Source: Marmoricola sp. OAE513 (GTDB taxonomy: Bacteria > Actinomycetota > Actinomycetes > Propionibacteriales > Nocardioidaceae). From it: 64,000 nucleotides of DNA. Shown here one piece after another: positions 8,235 through 18,153 of the stretch. Within the stretch, counting starts at the first letter, position 1. Each line of letters opens with the position of its first letter. The translations under genes were made by a program, and so were the position numbers. The stretch spans positions 3,100,001 to 3,164,000 of the forward strand of contig NZ_JBEPOC010000001.1 in NCBI RefSeq assembly GCF_040546585.1. Direction: 5' to 3'. The notes beneath the pieces were generated by a model, which ran no database searches, was not told the origin of the DNA, and worked only from the letters and a program-made list of their open reading frames with translations.

Positions 8235-10550
8235 TCAGCCTCCCGGCTGCAGGTTGCCGTTCACCTTCAGCGAGTACCTCGCCTGCTGGTTCACGACCTC
8301 CTTCGGGTCGTCCTGGGTGACCAGCGCAGCGACCGTGGTGGGCCGCAGACCCAGCCGGACGAACAGCTGCCCCACGCTGAGCTTCCCGTCGAACGTCTTG
8401 TTCAGCGGGATCCGCGTGATGGCGGTGTGGCCCTTGGAGTCGTAGCCGATCAGCTGGACGGTGTAGCCGGCCACCTTGGTCGGGTTCACCTGCGAGATCG
8501 TCTTCCAGCCCGCCAGGGTGCTGGGCACCTCGGTCGACCCGACCTTGATGTTGCGCACCCAGAAGCCGCCCTCGTTGACCGCGGTGTCGGTGATGTACCG
8601 GAACCCGATCAGGACGTTCTTCCCGGCGTACGCCGAGAGGTCGGCGGTCTGCGACTTCCACGTCCCGCTGTCCCCGCTGAAGCCGGGCAGCTGCGAGACC
8701 GCGGCCGGGTCAGCACCCGGGTCCGCGTCGGTCGTCGTGTCGGCGGTGGCCAGGCTCTTCCAGGTCTTGCCGCCGTCCGCGGAGACCTGGGCGAAGCCGA
8801 AGTCCCAGTCCTCCTCGATGTCCCAGAGCGCGTCGAACGTCAGCGTCGCGCCGGTGCTGGGCACCGCGACCTGCCGGGTGATCGAGCGGTCCAGGCTCTC
8901 GCCGCAACCCGAGTAGAGGGCTGCCGGCCCGGTGCCGGTCGGGACGTCACCGCAGGTGGTCGCCTCGGTGGTGGCACTCGGCGGGTTCGCCACCTCGGTC
9001 CACTCCACCGGGTCCGGCTCCAGCGTGGACGCGCCGTTGAACGTCACCGACCGGAGCTCGGAGGCCTTGTAGTACGACCCGTTGGCCTTGCGGAGCCGCA
9101 CGTAGTCGGCACCGTTCGGCGGAGCACCCGGGGTGTTGTAGTCCTGCGCGTTGTCCCAGTTGATCTTCGCCTTCATCGACTTGATCGAGAGCCAGTGCGC
9201 CAGCCCGCCGCGGACGCCGCGCCAGGAGATGAAGGAGTCCAGCGCCAAGGAGGCGTTCCAGTCGTGCAGCGTCTGCATCGCCGTCTTGTGCGGACCGGGC
9301 TTGCCCTTGATCTTCGGCGCGGACTCGGTCAGGACCTTGTCCAGACCGACCAGGCCGTTGCCACCCTCGAGGTGCAGCTTCTTCATGAACTTGTTGCCGT
9401 AGTGGCTCTGCAGGTACTCCATGAACGAGTACGCCGCGCCGTAGTCGCAGAGGATCTCGGGACCACCCTGGTCACCCCATTCGGTCAGCGAGTTCTCCGC
9501 GCCGCCGAACGCCGGGTCGGAGAAGCCCTGGATGCAGGCGAGGTGCCCGTCCGCCCCGGCCGCGTCGGGAGCGATCGACGGGTCCACGTAGCCGACCAGG
9601 GTCTGCGCCCAGTCCGAGAGACCCTCGTTGACCCACGCGGTCTCGTCGGGGTCGGCGTAGTACTCCAGCAGGTGCTGGTACTCGTGCGCGAAGGTGCCCT
9701 CGTACAGGTGCGGCTTGGCGGCGCCGTACGGGCGGTTCGAGCCCTGGCTGGTGGCGCAGTCCTTGTACGCCTGGTCCGCGCTGTTGTCCGGCGGGTTCGC
9801 CCCGGTGCGGTGCAGCCAGTCGTAGGCGTCGATGGTCATGATGTTGCGGTCGAGGTACTCGTTGAAGACCGAGTAGAAGAAGCCCGCGATGTAGGTCTGA
9901 CCGTCCGGCGTACCGGGGTCGTAGAAGTTCGCGTCCTTGACGTTGTCGACCAGGACGACGATGTCGTCGGCCTTGTCGGCGTCGACCTTCCAGTAGTCGG
10001 CGTCCTCGCCGATCTGCTCGGCGAGCTCGGCGCCGCCGGTGCCGTCACGGCTCGGCGGGACCGAGAAAGCGGCCGACTCGGTCGGGTAGATGTTGGTGTC
10101 GAACTCGTGCACGAAGCTGTTCACCTGTGCGTCGGTGACCTCGCTGAGCCCGAGGGTGTTGCGGCAGTCGCCGGCCGGGAAGGCGGTGTCCTGGGCGACC
10201 CACACCTGGATGTGGTCGCCGATCCCGCGCAGCGTGTAGTTCTTGAGGTAGATCGAGCCGTCGGTGTCGTCGTTGGCGAGCCAGGTCTGGCTGGCGCCGA
10301 CGACGGGGGCCACGGCTGCCTGTGCCGCGATCCGGCTCTTGGCCCGCCGGATGCTGGCCCGGTCGAGGCTCATCGGCTTGCCGCCGTTGTAGTCCGGCCC
10401 GACGTTGCGCGTGTCGCTGGTCGGTTTCTTCGCCTTGGTGGCGGCGGCCGGCGCAGCGGCGTCCGCGGTGGTGTTGGTCAGAGCCGACGAGGTGATCAGC
10501 GCAGCGGTTACTGCTAGTGCTGACCACGCGGCTCGCTTGCTGCGAGGCAT
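8235..10550 (-). CDS. Secreted M6-like (immune inhibitor A type) metalloprotease
   Basis: 771 aa from the ATG at 10548-10550; another ATG six bases upstream is possible, but an AGAG ribosome site fits the inner start better. The N-terminus is a Sec signal (RSKRAAW then a hydrophobic stretch, cleavage likely near ADAAA-P). The zinc motif HEYQH is at about 289-293 and a third-ligand-like Glu lies in WVNEGLSDW (about 309), the gluzincin pattern. The C-terminal half holds a beta-rich MAM/jelly-roll-like region (ALWDIEEDWDFGFAQVSADGG), typical of M6 peptidases. It is probably an extracellular nutrient or immune-interfering protease. It is divergent from the MFS gene. Confidence 0.85.
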   Translation of the reverse strand: MPRSKRAAWSALAVTAALITSSALTNTTADAAAPAAATKAKKPTSDTRNVGPDYNGGKPMSLDRASIRRAKSRIAAQAAVAPVVGASQTWLANDDTDGSIYLKNYTLRGIGDHIQVWVAQDTAFPAGDCRNTLGLSEVTDAQVNSFVHEFDTNIYPTESAAFSVPPSRDGTGGAELAEQIGEDADYWKVDADKADDIVVLVDNVKDANFYDPGTPDGQTYIAGFFYSVFNEYLDRNIMTIDAYDWLHRTGANPPDNSADQAYKDCATSQGSNRPYGAAKPHLYEGTFAHEYQHLLEYYADPDETAWVNEGLSDWAQTLVGYVDPSIAPDAAGADGHLACIQGFSDPAFGGAENSLTEWGDQGGPEILCDYGAAYSFMEYLQSHYGNKFMKKLHLEGGNGLVGLDKVLTESAPKIKGKPGPHKTAMQTLHDWNASLALDSFISWRGVRGGLAHWLSIKSMKAKINWDNAQDYNTPGAPPNGADYVRLRKANGSYYKASELRSVTFNGASTLEPDPVEWTEVANPPSATTEATTCGDVPTGTGPAALYSGCGESLDRSITRQVAVPSTGATLTFDALWDIEEDWDFGFAQVSADGGKTWKSLATADTTTDADPGADPAAVSQLPGFSGDSGTWKSQTADLSAYAGKNVLIGFRYITDTAVNEGGFWVRNIKVGSTEVPSTLAGWKTISQVNPTKVAGYTVQLIGYDSKGHTAITRIPLNKTFDGKLSVGQLFVRLGLRPTTVAALVTQDDPKEVVNQQARYSLKVNGNLQPGG

Positions 10551-10700
10551 GTTCATCTCTTTCACCCGAAATCGAGAGACGACTGCAACGGGTTGCGCTG
10601 AGTCGCCCCACTGACTGACTGATCCAAGCACCGTGGTTGTGAGGTGCGCAACGACCGCTTGGTCACGGAATGAACACGGTCTCCGACGACTTGTGCTGGG

Positions 10701-11915
10701 GTGAGCACTGTGGAGCAAGCCGTCGAGACCGTCGAACCGACCCTCGGCCGCGGCAGGCACATCGGTCTGGCCATCACCGCCCTGGCGCTCGGTGGCTTCG
10801 CGATCGGCACCACCGAGTTCGTCACGATGGGCCTGCTCCCGCAGATCGCCGACGGGATCAGCTCCTCCAACGCGCGGACCGGACACATCATCTCGGCGTA
10901 CGCCCTGGGCGTGGTCGTCGGCGCCCCGGTGATCGTGTCCCTGGGGGCGCGGCTACCGCGCCGCGGGCTGGCGATCGGCCTCGTCCTGGCCCTCGGCATC
11001 GGAAACGCCCTCACGGCGGTCGCGCAGGGGTACGAGCAGGTGATGGTCGCCCGCTTCGTCGCCGGCCTCCCGCACGGCGCCTACTTCGGCGTCGCCTCCC
11101 TGATCGCCGCCTCCCTGGTCGCCCCGGAACGACGCGGTCGCGCGGTCAGCGGTGTGATGCTCGGACTCTCGGTGGCCACCGTCGCAGGCGTCCCGGCCAG
11201 CACCTGGCTCGGTCAGGGACTCGGTTGGCGCAGCGCCTACTGGGCGGTCCTCGGCATCACCGTGATCACCGCGCTCGGTCTGCTGGCGTTCGTGCCGGCC
11301 TCGCGGGGGAACCCCGCCGCCACCGTCCGCGGTGAGCTCACCGCGCTGACAGAGCCGCGGGTGCTGTTCGCGATGGGCGCCGGGATGATCGGCTTCGGTG
11401 GGATCTTCGCGATGTACTCCTACGTCGCGCCCCTGGTCACCGACGTCGCCGACGTGTCCGACGGCGGCGTCCCGGTCTTCCTGCTCGCCTTCGGCATCGG
11501 CTCGGTGCTCGGTTCCTGGCTCGCGGGCCGGATGGCGGACTGGGACAACGTCCGCTCGGTCCTGATCGGGTTCGGCTCGGCTGTGGGGGTGCTGCTCGCC
11601 ATCGTCGGCGTCGCCGGCATCCCCGTGCTGCTGTGGGTGATGGTGCTGCTGCTCGGCATGCTCGGCTCGGTGCTCGCGATCAACCTGCAGATCCGGTTGA
11701 TGCACGCGGCGGGTGACGCCCAGATGCTCGGTGCAGCGCTGAACCACTCCGCGCTCAACGTCGCCAACGGCCTCGGTGCCTGGCTCGGCTCGGTGGTCAT
11801 CGCCGCCGGTCACGGCTACCGCGCGCCGAGCCTGGTCGGTGCCGGGCTCGCGGTCGCAGGACTGGTCCTCTTCGCCCTCGGTCTCCTGCGCAAGGACGAC
11901 ACCCCGGCCGTGTGA
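10701..11915 (+). CDS. MFS exporter of the AraJ/DHA1 type
   Basis: 404 aa with twelve predicted membrane helices. The first helix motif GGFAIGTTEFVTMGLLPQIA is a hallmark of the arabinose-efflux/AraJ-like DHA1 group, and RRGLAIG follows helix two as the MFS loop. GTG 10701 is the first start consistent with the homology. These proteins export sugars or small drugs; the substrate is not predictable. It stands alone between the divergent protease and murI. Confidence 0.88.
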   Translation: MSTVEQAVETVEPTLGRGRHIGLAITALALGGFAIGTTEFVTMGLLPQIADGISSSNARTGHIISAYALGVVVGAPVIVSLGARLPRRGLAIGLVLALGIGNALTAVAQGYEQVMVARFVAGLPHGAYFGVASLIAASLVAPERRGRAVSGVMLGLSVATVAGVPASTWLGQGLGWRSAYWAVLGITVITALGLLAFVPASRGNPAATVRGELTALTEPRVLFAMGAGMIGFGGIFAMYSYVAPLVTDVADVSDGGVPVFLLAFGIGSVLGSWLAGRMADWDNVRSVLIGFGSAVGVLLAIVGVAGIPVLLWVMVLLLGMLGSVLAINLQIRLMHAAGDAQMLGAALNHSALNVANGLGAWLGSVVIAAGHGYRAPSLVGAGLAVAGLVLFALGLLRKDDTPAV

Positions 11916-12000
11916 CGTCGGTGGTCGTGGCTCCTTCCTCAGCCTCCCCGCACCCGCCGTGCGTGACGTTCACCTCCACGACGCCAGCGGCGCCATCGTC

Positions 12001-12006
12001 TAGCCT
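12001..12006 (+). promoter_or_regulatory. -10 element TAGCCT of murI
   Basis: TAGCCT is followed by 6 bp and GTG 12013, giving a predicted leaderless start. There is no Shine-Dalgarno sequence. Confidence 0.45.
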
Positions 12007-12012
12007 TGCGGG

Positions 12013-12846
12013 GTGGCAAGCGCTCCGATCGGCATCTTCGACTCGGGCTTCGGTGGACTCACCGTGGCTCGTGCTGTCATCGACCAGCTGCCCGCCGAGT
12101 CCGTCCTCTACCTGGGCGACACCGCGCGCCAGCCCTACGGCCCCAAGCCGATCGGCGAGGTCCGCGAGTACGCGCTGGAGTGCCTCGACCACCTGGTCGA
12201 GCAGGGCGTGAAGATGCTCGTGATCGCGTGCAACTCCGCGAGTGCGGCGATGCTGCGTGACGCCCGCGAGCGGTACGACGTGCCGGTCGTCGAGGTGATC
12301 CTCCCGGCCACCCGGCGCGCGGTCGCCGCCACGCGGACAGGTCGGATCGGCGTGATCTGCACCCGGGCGACCGCGGAGTCGCAGGCGTACGACGACGCGT
12401 TCGCCGCCGCGCCCCAGGTCACCCTGACCACGCAGGCCTGCCCCCGCTTCGTCGAGTTCGTCGAGCAGGGCGTCACCGGGGGTCCCGAGCTCCTGGCCGC
12501 AGCGCACGAGTACCTGGACCCGCTGGTCGCTGCCGGCGTGGACACCCTGGTCCTCGGCTGCACGCACTACCCGCTGCTCACCGGTGTCATCTCCTACGTG
12601 ATGGGGGACGGGGTGACCCTCGTCTCCAGCGCGGAGGAGTGCGCCAAGGACGTCTACCGGGTCCTCACCGAGCGTGGGCTGGAGTCCGACCCGGGCGTGC
12701 CCCCGGTGCACCGCTTCCTGACCACCGGGCAGCCGGGAGAGTTCGAGTCGATCGGGCGCCGGTTCCTGGGCCCCGAGCTCCAGTCGGTCCTGCAGGTCGT
12801 GGGATCGGCCAGCGCCGGAGGCGTGGCGCAGGTGGTCGGACTGTGA
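12013..12846 (+). CDS. murI: Glutamate racemase
   Basis: 277 aa. It makes D-glutamate for peptidoglycan in the cytoplasm. Asp10-Ser11 (IFDSGFGG), first catalytic cysteine C73 in ACNSAS and second catalytic cysteine C183 in GCTHYP are all present. The length is normal. The stop overlaps the GTG of the next gene. MurI next to an Rv1339-like gene is the mycobacterial order (Rv1338-Rv1339). Confidence 0.96.
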   Translation: MASAPIGIFDSGFGGLTVARAVIDQLPAESVLYLGDTARQPYGPKPIGEVREYALECLDHLVEQGVKMLVIACNSASAAMLRDARERYDVPVVEVILPATRRAVAATRTGRIGVICTRATAESQAYDDAFAAAPQVTLTTQACPRFVEFVEQGVTGGPELLAAAHEYLDPLVAAGVDTLVLGCTHYPLLTGVISYVMGDGVTLVSSAEECAKDVYRVLTERGLESDPGVPPVHRFLTTGQPGEFESIGRRFLGPELQSVLQVVGSASAGGVAQVVGL

Positions 12847-13601
12847 GGCTCACCGTGATCGGCTGCGCGGGCAGCTACCCGGGCCCCGACTCGCCCGCCT
12901 CCTGCTACCTGCTCGAGACCGAGCACGAGGGGCGCCCGTTCCGGCTCCTGCTCGACCTGGGCAGTGGTGCCCTCGGCACGCTGCACTCCCACGTCGACCC
13001 GATGCTCGTCGACGCGGTCCTCCTCTCGCACCTGCACGCCGACCACTGCCTGGACCTGACCGGTCTCTACGTGCTCCGCCGCTACCACCCCGACGGTGCG
13101 GCGCCGAGGATCCCCGTGTGGGGTCCCGAACGCACGGCCGTGCGGATGGCCAAGGCCTACGACCTCGAGGAAGACCCGGGGATGAACGAGGAGTTCGAGT
13201 TCCTCGACTACCCGGCCGAGACCTTCCAGGTCGGTCCCTTCGAGGTGACCGCACGCGAGGTCGCGCACCCGGTGACCGCCTTCGGCCTGCGGATCCGCGC
13301 CGACGGACGGACGCTGGCCTACTCCGGTGACACCGGTACCTGCGACGCGCTGGTGGAGACCGCGAAGGACGCCGACCTCTTCCTCTGCGAGGCCTCGTTC
13401 GTCGAGGGCGCGGAGAACCCGCCGGACCTGCACCTCACCGGCGCCGAGGCCGGCGTCATGGCGACGCAGGCCGACGCCCGCCGCCTGGTGCTCACCCACG
13501 TGCCCCCGTGGCACGACCCCGCGGTCATGCTCGCCGAGGCGACGCTGACCTACGACGGTCCGCTCGAGCTCGCCGTACCCGGCGAGACCTACGAGATCTG
13601 A
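12843..13601 (+). CDS. Metallo-beta-lactamase-fold phosphodiesterase, Rv1339-like
   Basis: 252 aa from a GTG coupled to murI. The metal motif [10 protein letters not shown] (62-71, His63/His65/Asp67/His68) and later SGDTG and THVPP segments give the complete binuclear site. The orthologue Rv1339 is reported as an atypical cyclic-AMP phosphodiesterase, so cAMP turnover is a reasonable guess. It could also be a general phosphodiesterase. Synteny with murI, rph and rdgB supports orthology. Confidence 0.87.
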   Translation: MRLTVIGCAGSYPGPDSPASCYLLETEHEGRPFRLLLDLGSGALGTLHSHVDPMLVDAVLLSHLHADHCLDLTGLYVLRRYHPDGAAPRIPVWGPERTAVRMAKAYDLEEDPGMNEEFEFLDYPAETFQVGPFEVTAREVAHPVTAFGLRIRADGRTLAYSGDTGTCDALVETAKDADLFLCEASFVEGAENPPDLHLTGAEAGVMATQADARRLVLTHVPPWHDPAVMLAEATLTYDGPLELAVPGETYEI

Positions 13602-13608
13602 TCAGCCC

Positions 13609-13632
13609 GGTGGTTGAGCCTGTCGTAACCCG
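13609..13632 (+). repeat. Interspersed repeat, GGTTGAGCCTGTCGTAACC variant
   Basis: An imperfect palindrome of the same family as the element at 4597, placed between the convergent ends of the phosphodiesterase gene (13601) and the response regulator (13651). It may help terminate transcription from both sides. Confidence 0.55.
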
Positions 13633-13650
13633 GTGCGATCCCGGCGATCC

Positions 13651-14313
13651 CTAGCCCAGCCCCGCGTCGTGCACGCACAGCGCGATCTGCACCCGGTTCT
13701 CGACCTCCAGCTTGGTGAACAAGCGCCCGATGTGCGCCTTGACCGTCGGCACGCTCAGGTAGAGCTCCTTGGCGATCTCGGCGTTGCTCAACCCGCGCCC
13801 GACGGCCAGCGCGACCTCGAGCTCGCGCTCGGTGAGCCGGTCGAGGCGGGTCTTCGCGGCCCGGGCACGGTCCGGGGACTGCCCGGTGGTGACCTGCTGG
13901 ATCAACGTGCTGGTCACGCTCGGCGAGAGCATCGGCTCCCCGGCGGCGACCTTGTGGATCGCGTCGACGATGTCCTGGGGCGCGGTGTCCTTGAGCAGGA
14001 AGCCGCTGGCACCTGCCGCGAGCGCGCGCATCACGTAGTCGTCGGCGTCGAACGTGGTCAGCACGATCACCTGGGGTGCGTCGGGGCGGGTGACCAGCGA
14101 GGCGGTCGCCTCGATCCCGTCCATCACCGGCATCCGGATGTCGATCAGCACGACGTCGGGGGAGTGCTCCTCGACCGCGACGATGCCGGCCGCCCCGTCG
14201 GCGGCCTGGGCGACGACCTCCAGCGTGCTGCTGCCGCCGAGGATCATCGCCAGCCCGCTGCGGACGAGCGGGTCGTCGTCGACGATCACGATCCGGATCT
14301 TGGGCTCTGTCAT
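13651..14313 (-). CDS. NarL/LuxR-family response regulator
   Basis: 220 aa. The receiver domain has acidic Asp12-13, phosphorylation Asp58 (VVLIDIRMP), Thr87 region and Lys108 (FLLKD). The C-terminal LuxR HTH is LTERELEVALAVGRGLSNAEIAKELYLSVPTVKAHI. It follows the histidine kinase with a 7-bp gap, so the two form one operon. An ABC exporter starts divergently about 130 bp from the kinase and is its probable target. Confidence 0.93.
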   Translation of the reverse strand: MTEPKIRIVIVDDDPLVRSGLAMILGGSSTLEVVAQAADGAAGIVAVEEHSPDVVLIDIRMPVMDGIEATASLVTRPDAPQVIVLTTFDADDYVMRALAAGASGFLLKDTAPQDIVDAIHKVAAGEPMLSPSVTSTLIQQVTTGQSPDRARAAKTRLDRLTERELEVALAVGRGLSNAEIAKELYLSVPTVKAHIGRLFTKLEVENRVQIALCVHDAGLG

Positions 14314-14320
14314 CGGTCCC

Positions 14321-15487
14321 TCACGTCGTCCACGGCAACCAGCATCGCAGGCTGAACCGGGTGGGCTCGTCGATCACCGTCAGCGTGCCGCCGGCCAGCT
14401 CGGCGCGCTCGCGCAGACCGACGAGCCCGAGTCCCGCGCCCGGCGTCACCGGCATGCCCAGGGCGCCCACGCGGGTCGCATTGGCGACGGTCGCCGTGAT
14501 GCCCTCCTCCGGAGTACCGCTGATCCGGACGGTCACGTGCGCGCCGACCGCGTGCTTGCGCGCATTGGTCAGCGCCTCCTGCACGACCCGGTAGAGCGTG
14601 CGACCGACCTGGTCGGGCGGCTGGACGTCGTCGCCGAGGTCGCTGGCGAAGTCGATCACCATCCCGCTGGCGGCGGACTCCGCGATCAGCGCGTCCAGGT
14701 CGCCGTACGTCGGCTGCGGCTTGTCCCCGGTGCCGTCCGGGCTGCGCAGCACCCCCAGCACCTGCCGCAGGTCGGCCAGCGCCTCGTGCGCCTTGGCCTG
14801 GATGAGGCCCGCCGTCTCGGCGACCTGCTCGGGGGGCAGGTCGGTGCGGTAGGCGAGGGCGCCCGCGTGCATCGTGATCAGGGAGATCCGGTGGGCGAGC
14901 ACGTCGTGCATCTCCCGGGCGATCCGCTCGCGCTCGGCGGAGCGGGCCTGGCTGACCCGCATCTCCTGCTCGGACTCCGCCGAGCGCGCGCGTTCGCGCA
15001 GCGTCCACACCAGCTCACGGCGCGATCCGAGGTACATGCCGACCGCGCTGGCCGCGATCGTGATGACCACCAGGAACGTGAAGGTGAGCCAGGGCGGGTC
15101 GCCGGTCAGGTTCGGTGCGTAGTGCGAGTACAGCTGCCCGACGACCACGCTGAGCACGCCGATGCTGACGACCTCGGGGTACCTGCGCCGGGTGGCCAGC
15201 GAGACCAGGGCGAGGCCACCCGGACCGGCCGCCGAGGCCGAGACCAGCCCGAACAGCGTGAGCACCAGGGCGACCCGGTAGGGCCACCGCCGCCGGAAGG
15301 TCACGATCACGAAGGAGGCGAGTCCGAAGCTCAGGTCGATCCAGAAGAACCGCCGGTCGTCGTGCCACTGGTGGTCCGCGATGTCCCACCACGCCAGTGT
15401 CGAGACGGTCACGCACAGCAGGAACCGCCAGACCTTGCCCCAGCGGGTCAACGGCTGGTTGTAGTCCTCCGGAGCGGCCTGCAGCAC
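14321..15487 (-). CDS. Sensor histidine kinase (HisKA_3, NarX-like)
   Basis: 388 aa from GTG. About four to five membrane helices fill residues 20-155 with little extracytoplasmic sequence, so it probably senses a membrane state or drug (intramembrane-sensing type). The phosphoacceptor is His194 in RERIAREMHDVLAHR. The HATPase_c domain shows VVQEALTNARKHA and GLGLVGLRERAELAGG. Start choice is supported by TAGGCT 6 bp upstream. It is paired with the response regulator. Confidence 0.92.
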   Translation of the reverse strand: MLQAAPEDYNQPLTRWGKVWRFLLCVTVSTLAWWDIADHQWHDDRRFFWIDLSFGLASFVIVTFRRRWPYRVALVLTLFGLVSASAAGPGGLALVSLATRRRYPEVVSIGVLSVVVGQLYSHYAPNLTGDPPWLTFTFLVVITIAASAVGMYLGSRRELVWTLRERARSAESEQEMRVSQARSAERERIAREMHDVLAHRISLITMHAGALAYRTDLPPEQVAETAGLIQAKAHEALADLRQVLGVLRSPDGTGDKPQPTYGDLDALIAESAASGMVIDFASDLGDDVQPPDQVGRTLYRVVQEALTNARKHAVGAHVTVRISGTPEEGITATVANATRVGALGMPVTPGAGLGLVGLRERAELAGGTLTVIDEPTRFSLRCWLPWTT

Positions 15488-15493
15488 GGGACG

Positions 15494-15499
15494 AGCCTA
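15494..15499 (-). promoter_or_regulatory. -10 element TAGGCT of the kinase operon
   Basis: On the minus strand TAGGCT is followed by six bases and the GTG at 15487, a leaderless geometry. Confidence 0.45.
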
Positions 15500-15616
15500 G
15501 GGTCCGGCCTCCGCCGCCGACAGCACCCCCGGTTCCGGGTACCCCCTACTTTCGTCTAGGGCACGTCGAGCCCCTGGGACGTTGTCGCCGGGCGCCGGCC
15601 TCGGCAGGCTGGAGCC

Positions 15617-16531
15617 ATGATCAAACTCGAAGGTGTTTCCAAGCGGTACGGCGACTTCGTCGCTGTCGACGACGTCTCGTTCGTCGCTCAGCCCGGACGC
15701 GTGACCGGCTTCCTCGGCCCGAACGGCGCCGGCAAGTCCACGAGCATGCGGATCATGGTCGGCCTCACGCCGCCCGACAAGGGCAGCTCGACGATCGGCG
15801 GGCTGAAGTACCACGACATCCCGAACCCGGGCCGCCACGTCGGCGTCCTGCTCGACGCCTCCGCGCAGCACGCCGGCCGGACCGGCCGCGAGGTGCTCGC
15901 CCTGAGTGCCCTGACCATGGGCCTGCCCAAGGCCAAGGTCGACGAGATGCTGAACCTGGTCGGCCTGACCGAGAACGAGGCCGGCCGCCGGGTGAAGAAC
16001 TACTCCCTCGGCATGCGCCAGCGCCTCGGCCTGGCCAACGCCCTGATCGGGGACCCGTCGGTGTTGATCCTCGACGAGCCGGCCAACGGCCTCGACCCCG
16101 CCGGCATCCACTGGATGCGGTCGCTGCTGCGCGGGTACGCCGAGCGCGGCGGCACGGTGCTGCTGTCCTCGCACCTGCTGCACGAGGTCGAGATGATCGC
16201 CGACGAGATGGTGCTCATCGGCCGCGGCAAGATCGTCGCGCAGGGCACCAAGGCCGAGCTGCTCAAGACGGCCGGCACGTTCGTGAAGGGCGAGTCCCCG
16301 GAGAAGCTCGCCGCGGTCCTGTCCGAGGCCGGGATCCAGGCCTCGCCGTCCGGTGACGGGGGTCTGCGCTCGGACGCCGAACCCGTCGACATCGGCCGCG
16401 CCGCTGCTGCGGCCGGGGTCGTGCTGGTCGAGCTGCGCCCCGCCGAGGGCGCCGGTCTGGAAGAGATGTTCCTCGAGCTCACGGCGGACGACGCCCGCGA
16501 GCCGGTCGCCACCCAAGGAGTCCCCGCATGA
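15617..16531 (+). CDS. ABC transporter ATP-binding protein (bacitracin/daunorubicin-export type)
   Basis: 304 aa. Walker A GPNGAGKS (34-41), signature SLGMRQRLGLA and Walker B VLILDEPANGLDPAG are intact. The C-terminal extension after the ATPase core is typical of CcmA/DrrA-like exporters. A GGAG ribosome site precedes ATG 15617, and the stop overlaps the permease ATG. It lies divergent to a two-component system, an arrangement common for cell-envelope-stress drug exporters. Confidence 0.92.
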   Translation: MIKLEGVSKRYGDFVAVDDVSFVAQPGRVTGFLGPNGAGKSTSMRIMVGLTPPDKGSSTIGGLKYHDIPNPGRHVGVLLDASAQHAGRTGREVLALSALTMGLPKAKVDEMLNLVGLTENEAGRRVKNYSLGMRQRLGLANALIGDPSVLILDEPANGLDPAGIHWMRSLLRGYAERGGTVLLSSHLLHEVEMIADEMVLIGRGKIVAQGTKAELLKTAGTFVKGESPEKLAAVLSEAGIQASPSGDGGLRSDAEPVDIGRAAAAAGVVLVELRPAEGAGLEEMFLELTADDAREPVATQGVPA

Positions 16532-17307
16532 GCACCACCACCGCACCCGCGACCCTGGACGTCTCCTCGACGCCCCGTGTCCCGCTGAGCACGTTGCTCC
16601 AGGTCGAGCTGCGCAAGATGTACGACACCAAGGCCGGTGCCTGGCTGCTGGCCATCATCGGCATCGTCACGACGGTGGCCATCGTGCTCTTCGGCCTGCT
16701 CGCCAACGACAACGACAAGACGTTCTCGAACTTCGCCGGCTTCGCGGCCACCCCGCAGGGCTTCCTGCTCCCGGTGATGGCGATCCTGCTGATCACCCAG
16801 GAGTGGGGCCAGCGGACCGCGATGGTCACCTTCACCCTGGAACCGCACCGGTCCCGCGTCCTCACGGCCAAGATCGGGGCCGCACTGGTCATCGGCCTCG
16901 GCGCCTACGTCCTGGCCATGGTCGTCGCCATCCTCGCGGCGCTGGTGCTCGGCGGCGGCTCGCCGTTCGAGGACTTCAGCACCTTCGACCTGGCGACCTT
17001 CGGGATGCTCCAGATCCTCGGCATCCTCCAGGGAGTCGCGTTCGGTCTGGTCTTCCTGAGCAGCGCGACCGCGATCGTCCTCTACTTCGCGATCCCGATC
17101 GTGTTCGGAATCATCGGGGAGATCTCGCCGTCCTTCGCCGACGCCGCCGCGTGGTTCGACCTCGGCACCGCGCAGGCTCCGCTCCTCAACGGCGCGTCCA
17201 GCCTGACCGGCGAGGAGTGGACCCAGCTCGGTGTCACCTCGGTCATCTGGGTGGCCCTGCCGCTCGTGGTCGGCGCTTGGCGAATGCTGCGCTCGGAGCT
17301 GAAGTAA
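16528..17307 (+). CDS. ABC transporter permease (ABC-2 family)
   Basis: 259 aa, coupled to the ATPase by a 4-bp overlap. Six predicted helices with a cytoplasmic N-terminus (STLLQVELRKMYDTKAG, the usual coupling segment). No substrate motif. Together with the ATPase it forms a two-gene exporter probably controlled by the adjacent two-component system. Confidence 0.88.
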   Translation: MSTTTAPATLDVSSTPRVPLSTLLQVELRKMYDTKAGAWLLAIIGIVTTVAIVLFGLLANDNDKTFSNFAGFAATPQGFLLPVMAILLITQEWGQRTAMVTFTLEPHRSRVLTAKIGAALVIGLGAYVLAMVVAILAALVLGGGSPFEDFSTFDLATFGMLQILGILQGVAFGLVFLSSATAIVLYFAIPIVFGIIGEISPSFADAAAWFDLGTAQAPLLNGASSLTGEEWTQLGVTSVIWVALPLVVGAWRMLRSELK

Positions 17308-17359
17308 CGTCTTCTCCGTAGGACGTGTCCTCCCTCCCGAGGACAGCGGGGGAGAGCAG

Positions 17360-17391
17360 AGGTGGTGCCGGGCCTGGGTTCGGCACCACCT
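17360..17391 (+). terminator. Hairpin terminator after the ABC exporter
   Basis: AGGTGGTGCCG (17360-17370) and CGGCACCACCT (17381-17391) form a perfect 11-bp stem with a 10-nt loop, about 50 bp after the permease stop. Only a weak T-rich stretch follows, as is usual in actinobacteria. Confidence 0.7.
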
Positions 17392-17415
17392 CCTTCGCTT
17401 GTCCGGCCCCGGAAC

Positions 17416-17421
17416 TAGGCT
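17416..17421 (+). promoter_or_regulatory. -10 element TAGGCT of rph-rdgB
   Basis: TAGGCT is followed by 6 bp and ATG 17428; no ribosome site is present. Confidence 0.5.
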
Positions 17422-17427
17422 CACCCC

Positions 17428-18153
17428 ATGACCCGAGCAGACGGCCGCGCCGACGACGAACTCCGCCCGATCACCTTCACCCGCAGCTGGCAGGACCACC
17501 CCGCCGGTTCCGTGCTGGTCGAGTTCGGCAGGACCAAGGTGCTCTGCGCCGCTTCGGCGTCCGTCGGCGTCCCGCGCTGGCGCAAGGGCTCCGGCCTGGG
17601 CTGGGTCACCGCCGAGTACGCGATGCTCCCGTCGGCCACCAACACCCGCTCGGACCGCGAGTCCGTCAAGGGCCGCATCGGTGGTCGCACCCACGAGATC
17701 TCCCGGCTGATCGGCCGCTCGCTGCGCGCCGCGATCGACTACAAGGCGCTGGGTGAGAACACGATCGTGCTCGACTGCGACGTCCTCCAGGCCGACGGCG
17801 GCACCCGCACCGCCGCGATCACCGGCGCGTACGTCGCGCTCGCCGACGCGGTCGCCCACCTCAAGGCCGAGGGCGCCCTGGCCGGCGAGCCGCTGGTCGC
17901 CTCGGTGGCGGCTGTCTCCGTCGGCATCATCGACGGCGTCCCGCGCCTGGACCTCCCGTACGAGGAGGACGTCCGCGCGGAGACCGACATGAACGTCGTC
18001 ATGAACGGGGCAGGATCCTTCATCGAGGTCCAGGGCACCGCCGAGGGGGCGCCGTTCAACCGCGCCGAGCTCGACGCGCTCCTCGGTCTGGCCGAGAAGG
18101 GCTGCGCGGATCTCACGCGCCTCCAGCAGGAAGCCCTCGCCGCCGGTGCCTGA
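17428..18153 (+). CDS. rph: Ribonuclease PH
   Basis: 241 aa phosphorolytic exoribonuclease that trims tRNA 3' ends. Diagnostic segments are [17 protein letters not shown], the RNA-binding [27 protein letters not shown] and [20 protein letters not shown]. It is full length. It overlaps rdgB by 8 bp, the same pair as Rv1340-Rv1341. Confidence 0.97.
   Translation: MTRADGRADDELRPITFTRSWQDHPAGSVLVEFGRTKVLCAASASVGVPRWRKGSGLGWVTAEYAMLPSATNTRSDRESVKGRIGGRTHEISRLIGRSLRAAIDYKALGENTIVLDCDVLQADGGTRTAAITGAYVALADAVAHLKAEGALAGEPLVASVAAVSVGIIDGVPRLDLPYEEDVRAETDMNVVMNGAGSFIEVQGTAEGAPFNRAELDALLGLAEKGCADLTRLQQEALAAGA

Noticed and set aside
8181-10517. Very long plus-strand frame (778 codons) opposite the protease
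   Set aside because: It is the mirror of a high-GC gene with a clear signal peptide and zinc motif on the other strand; its protein is Arg/Val-rich with no domain.
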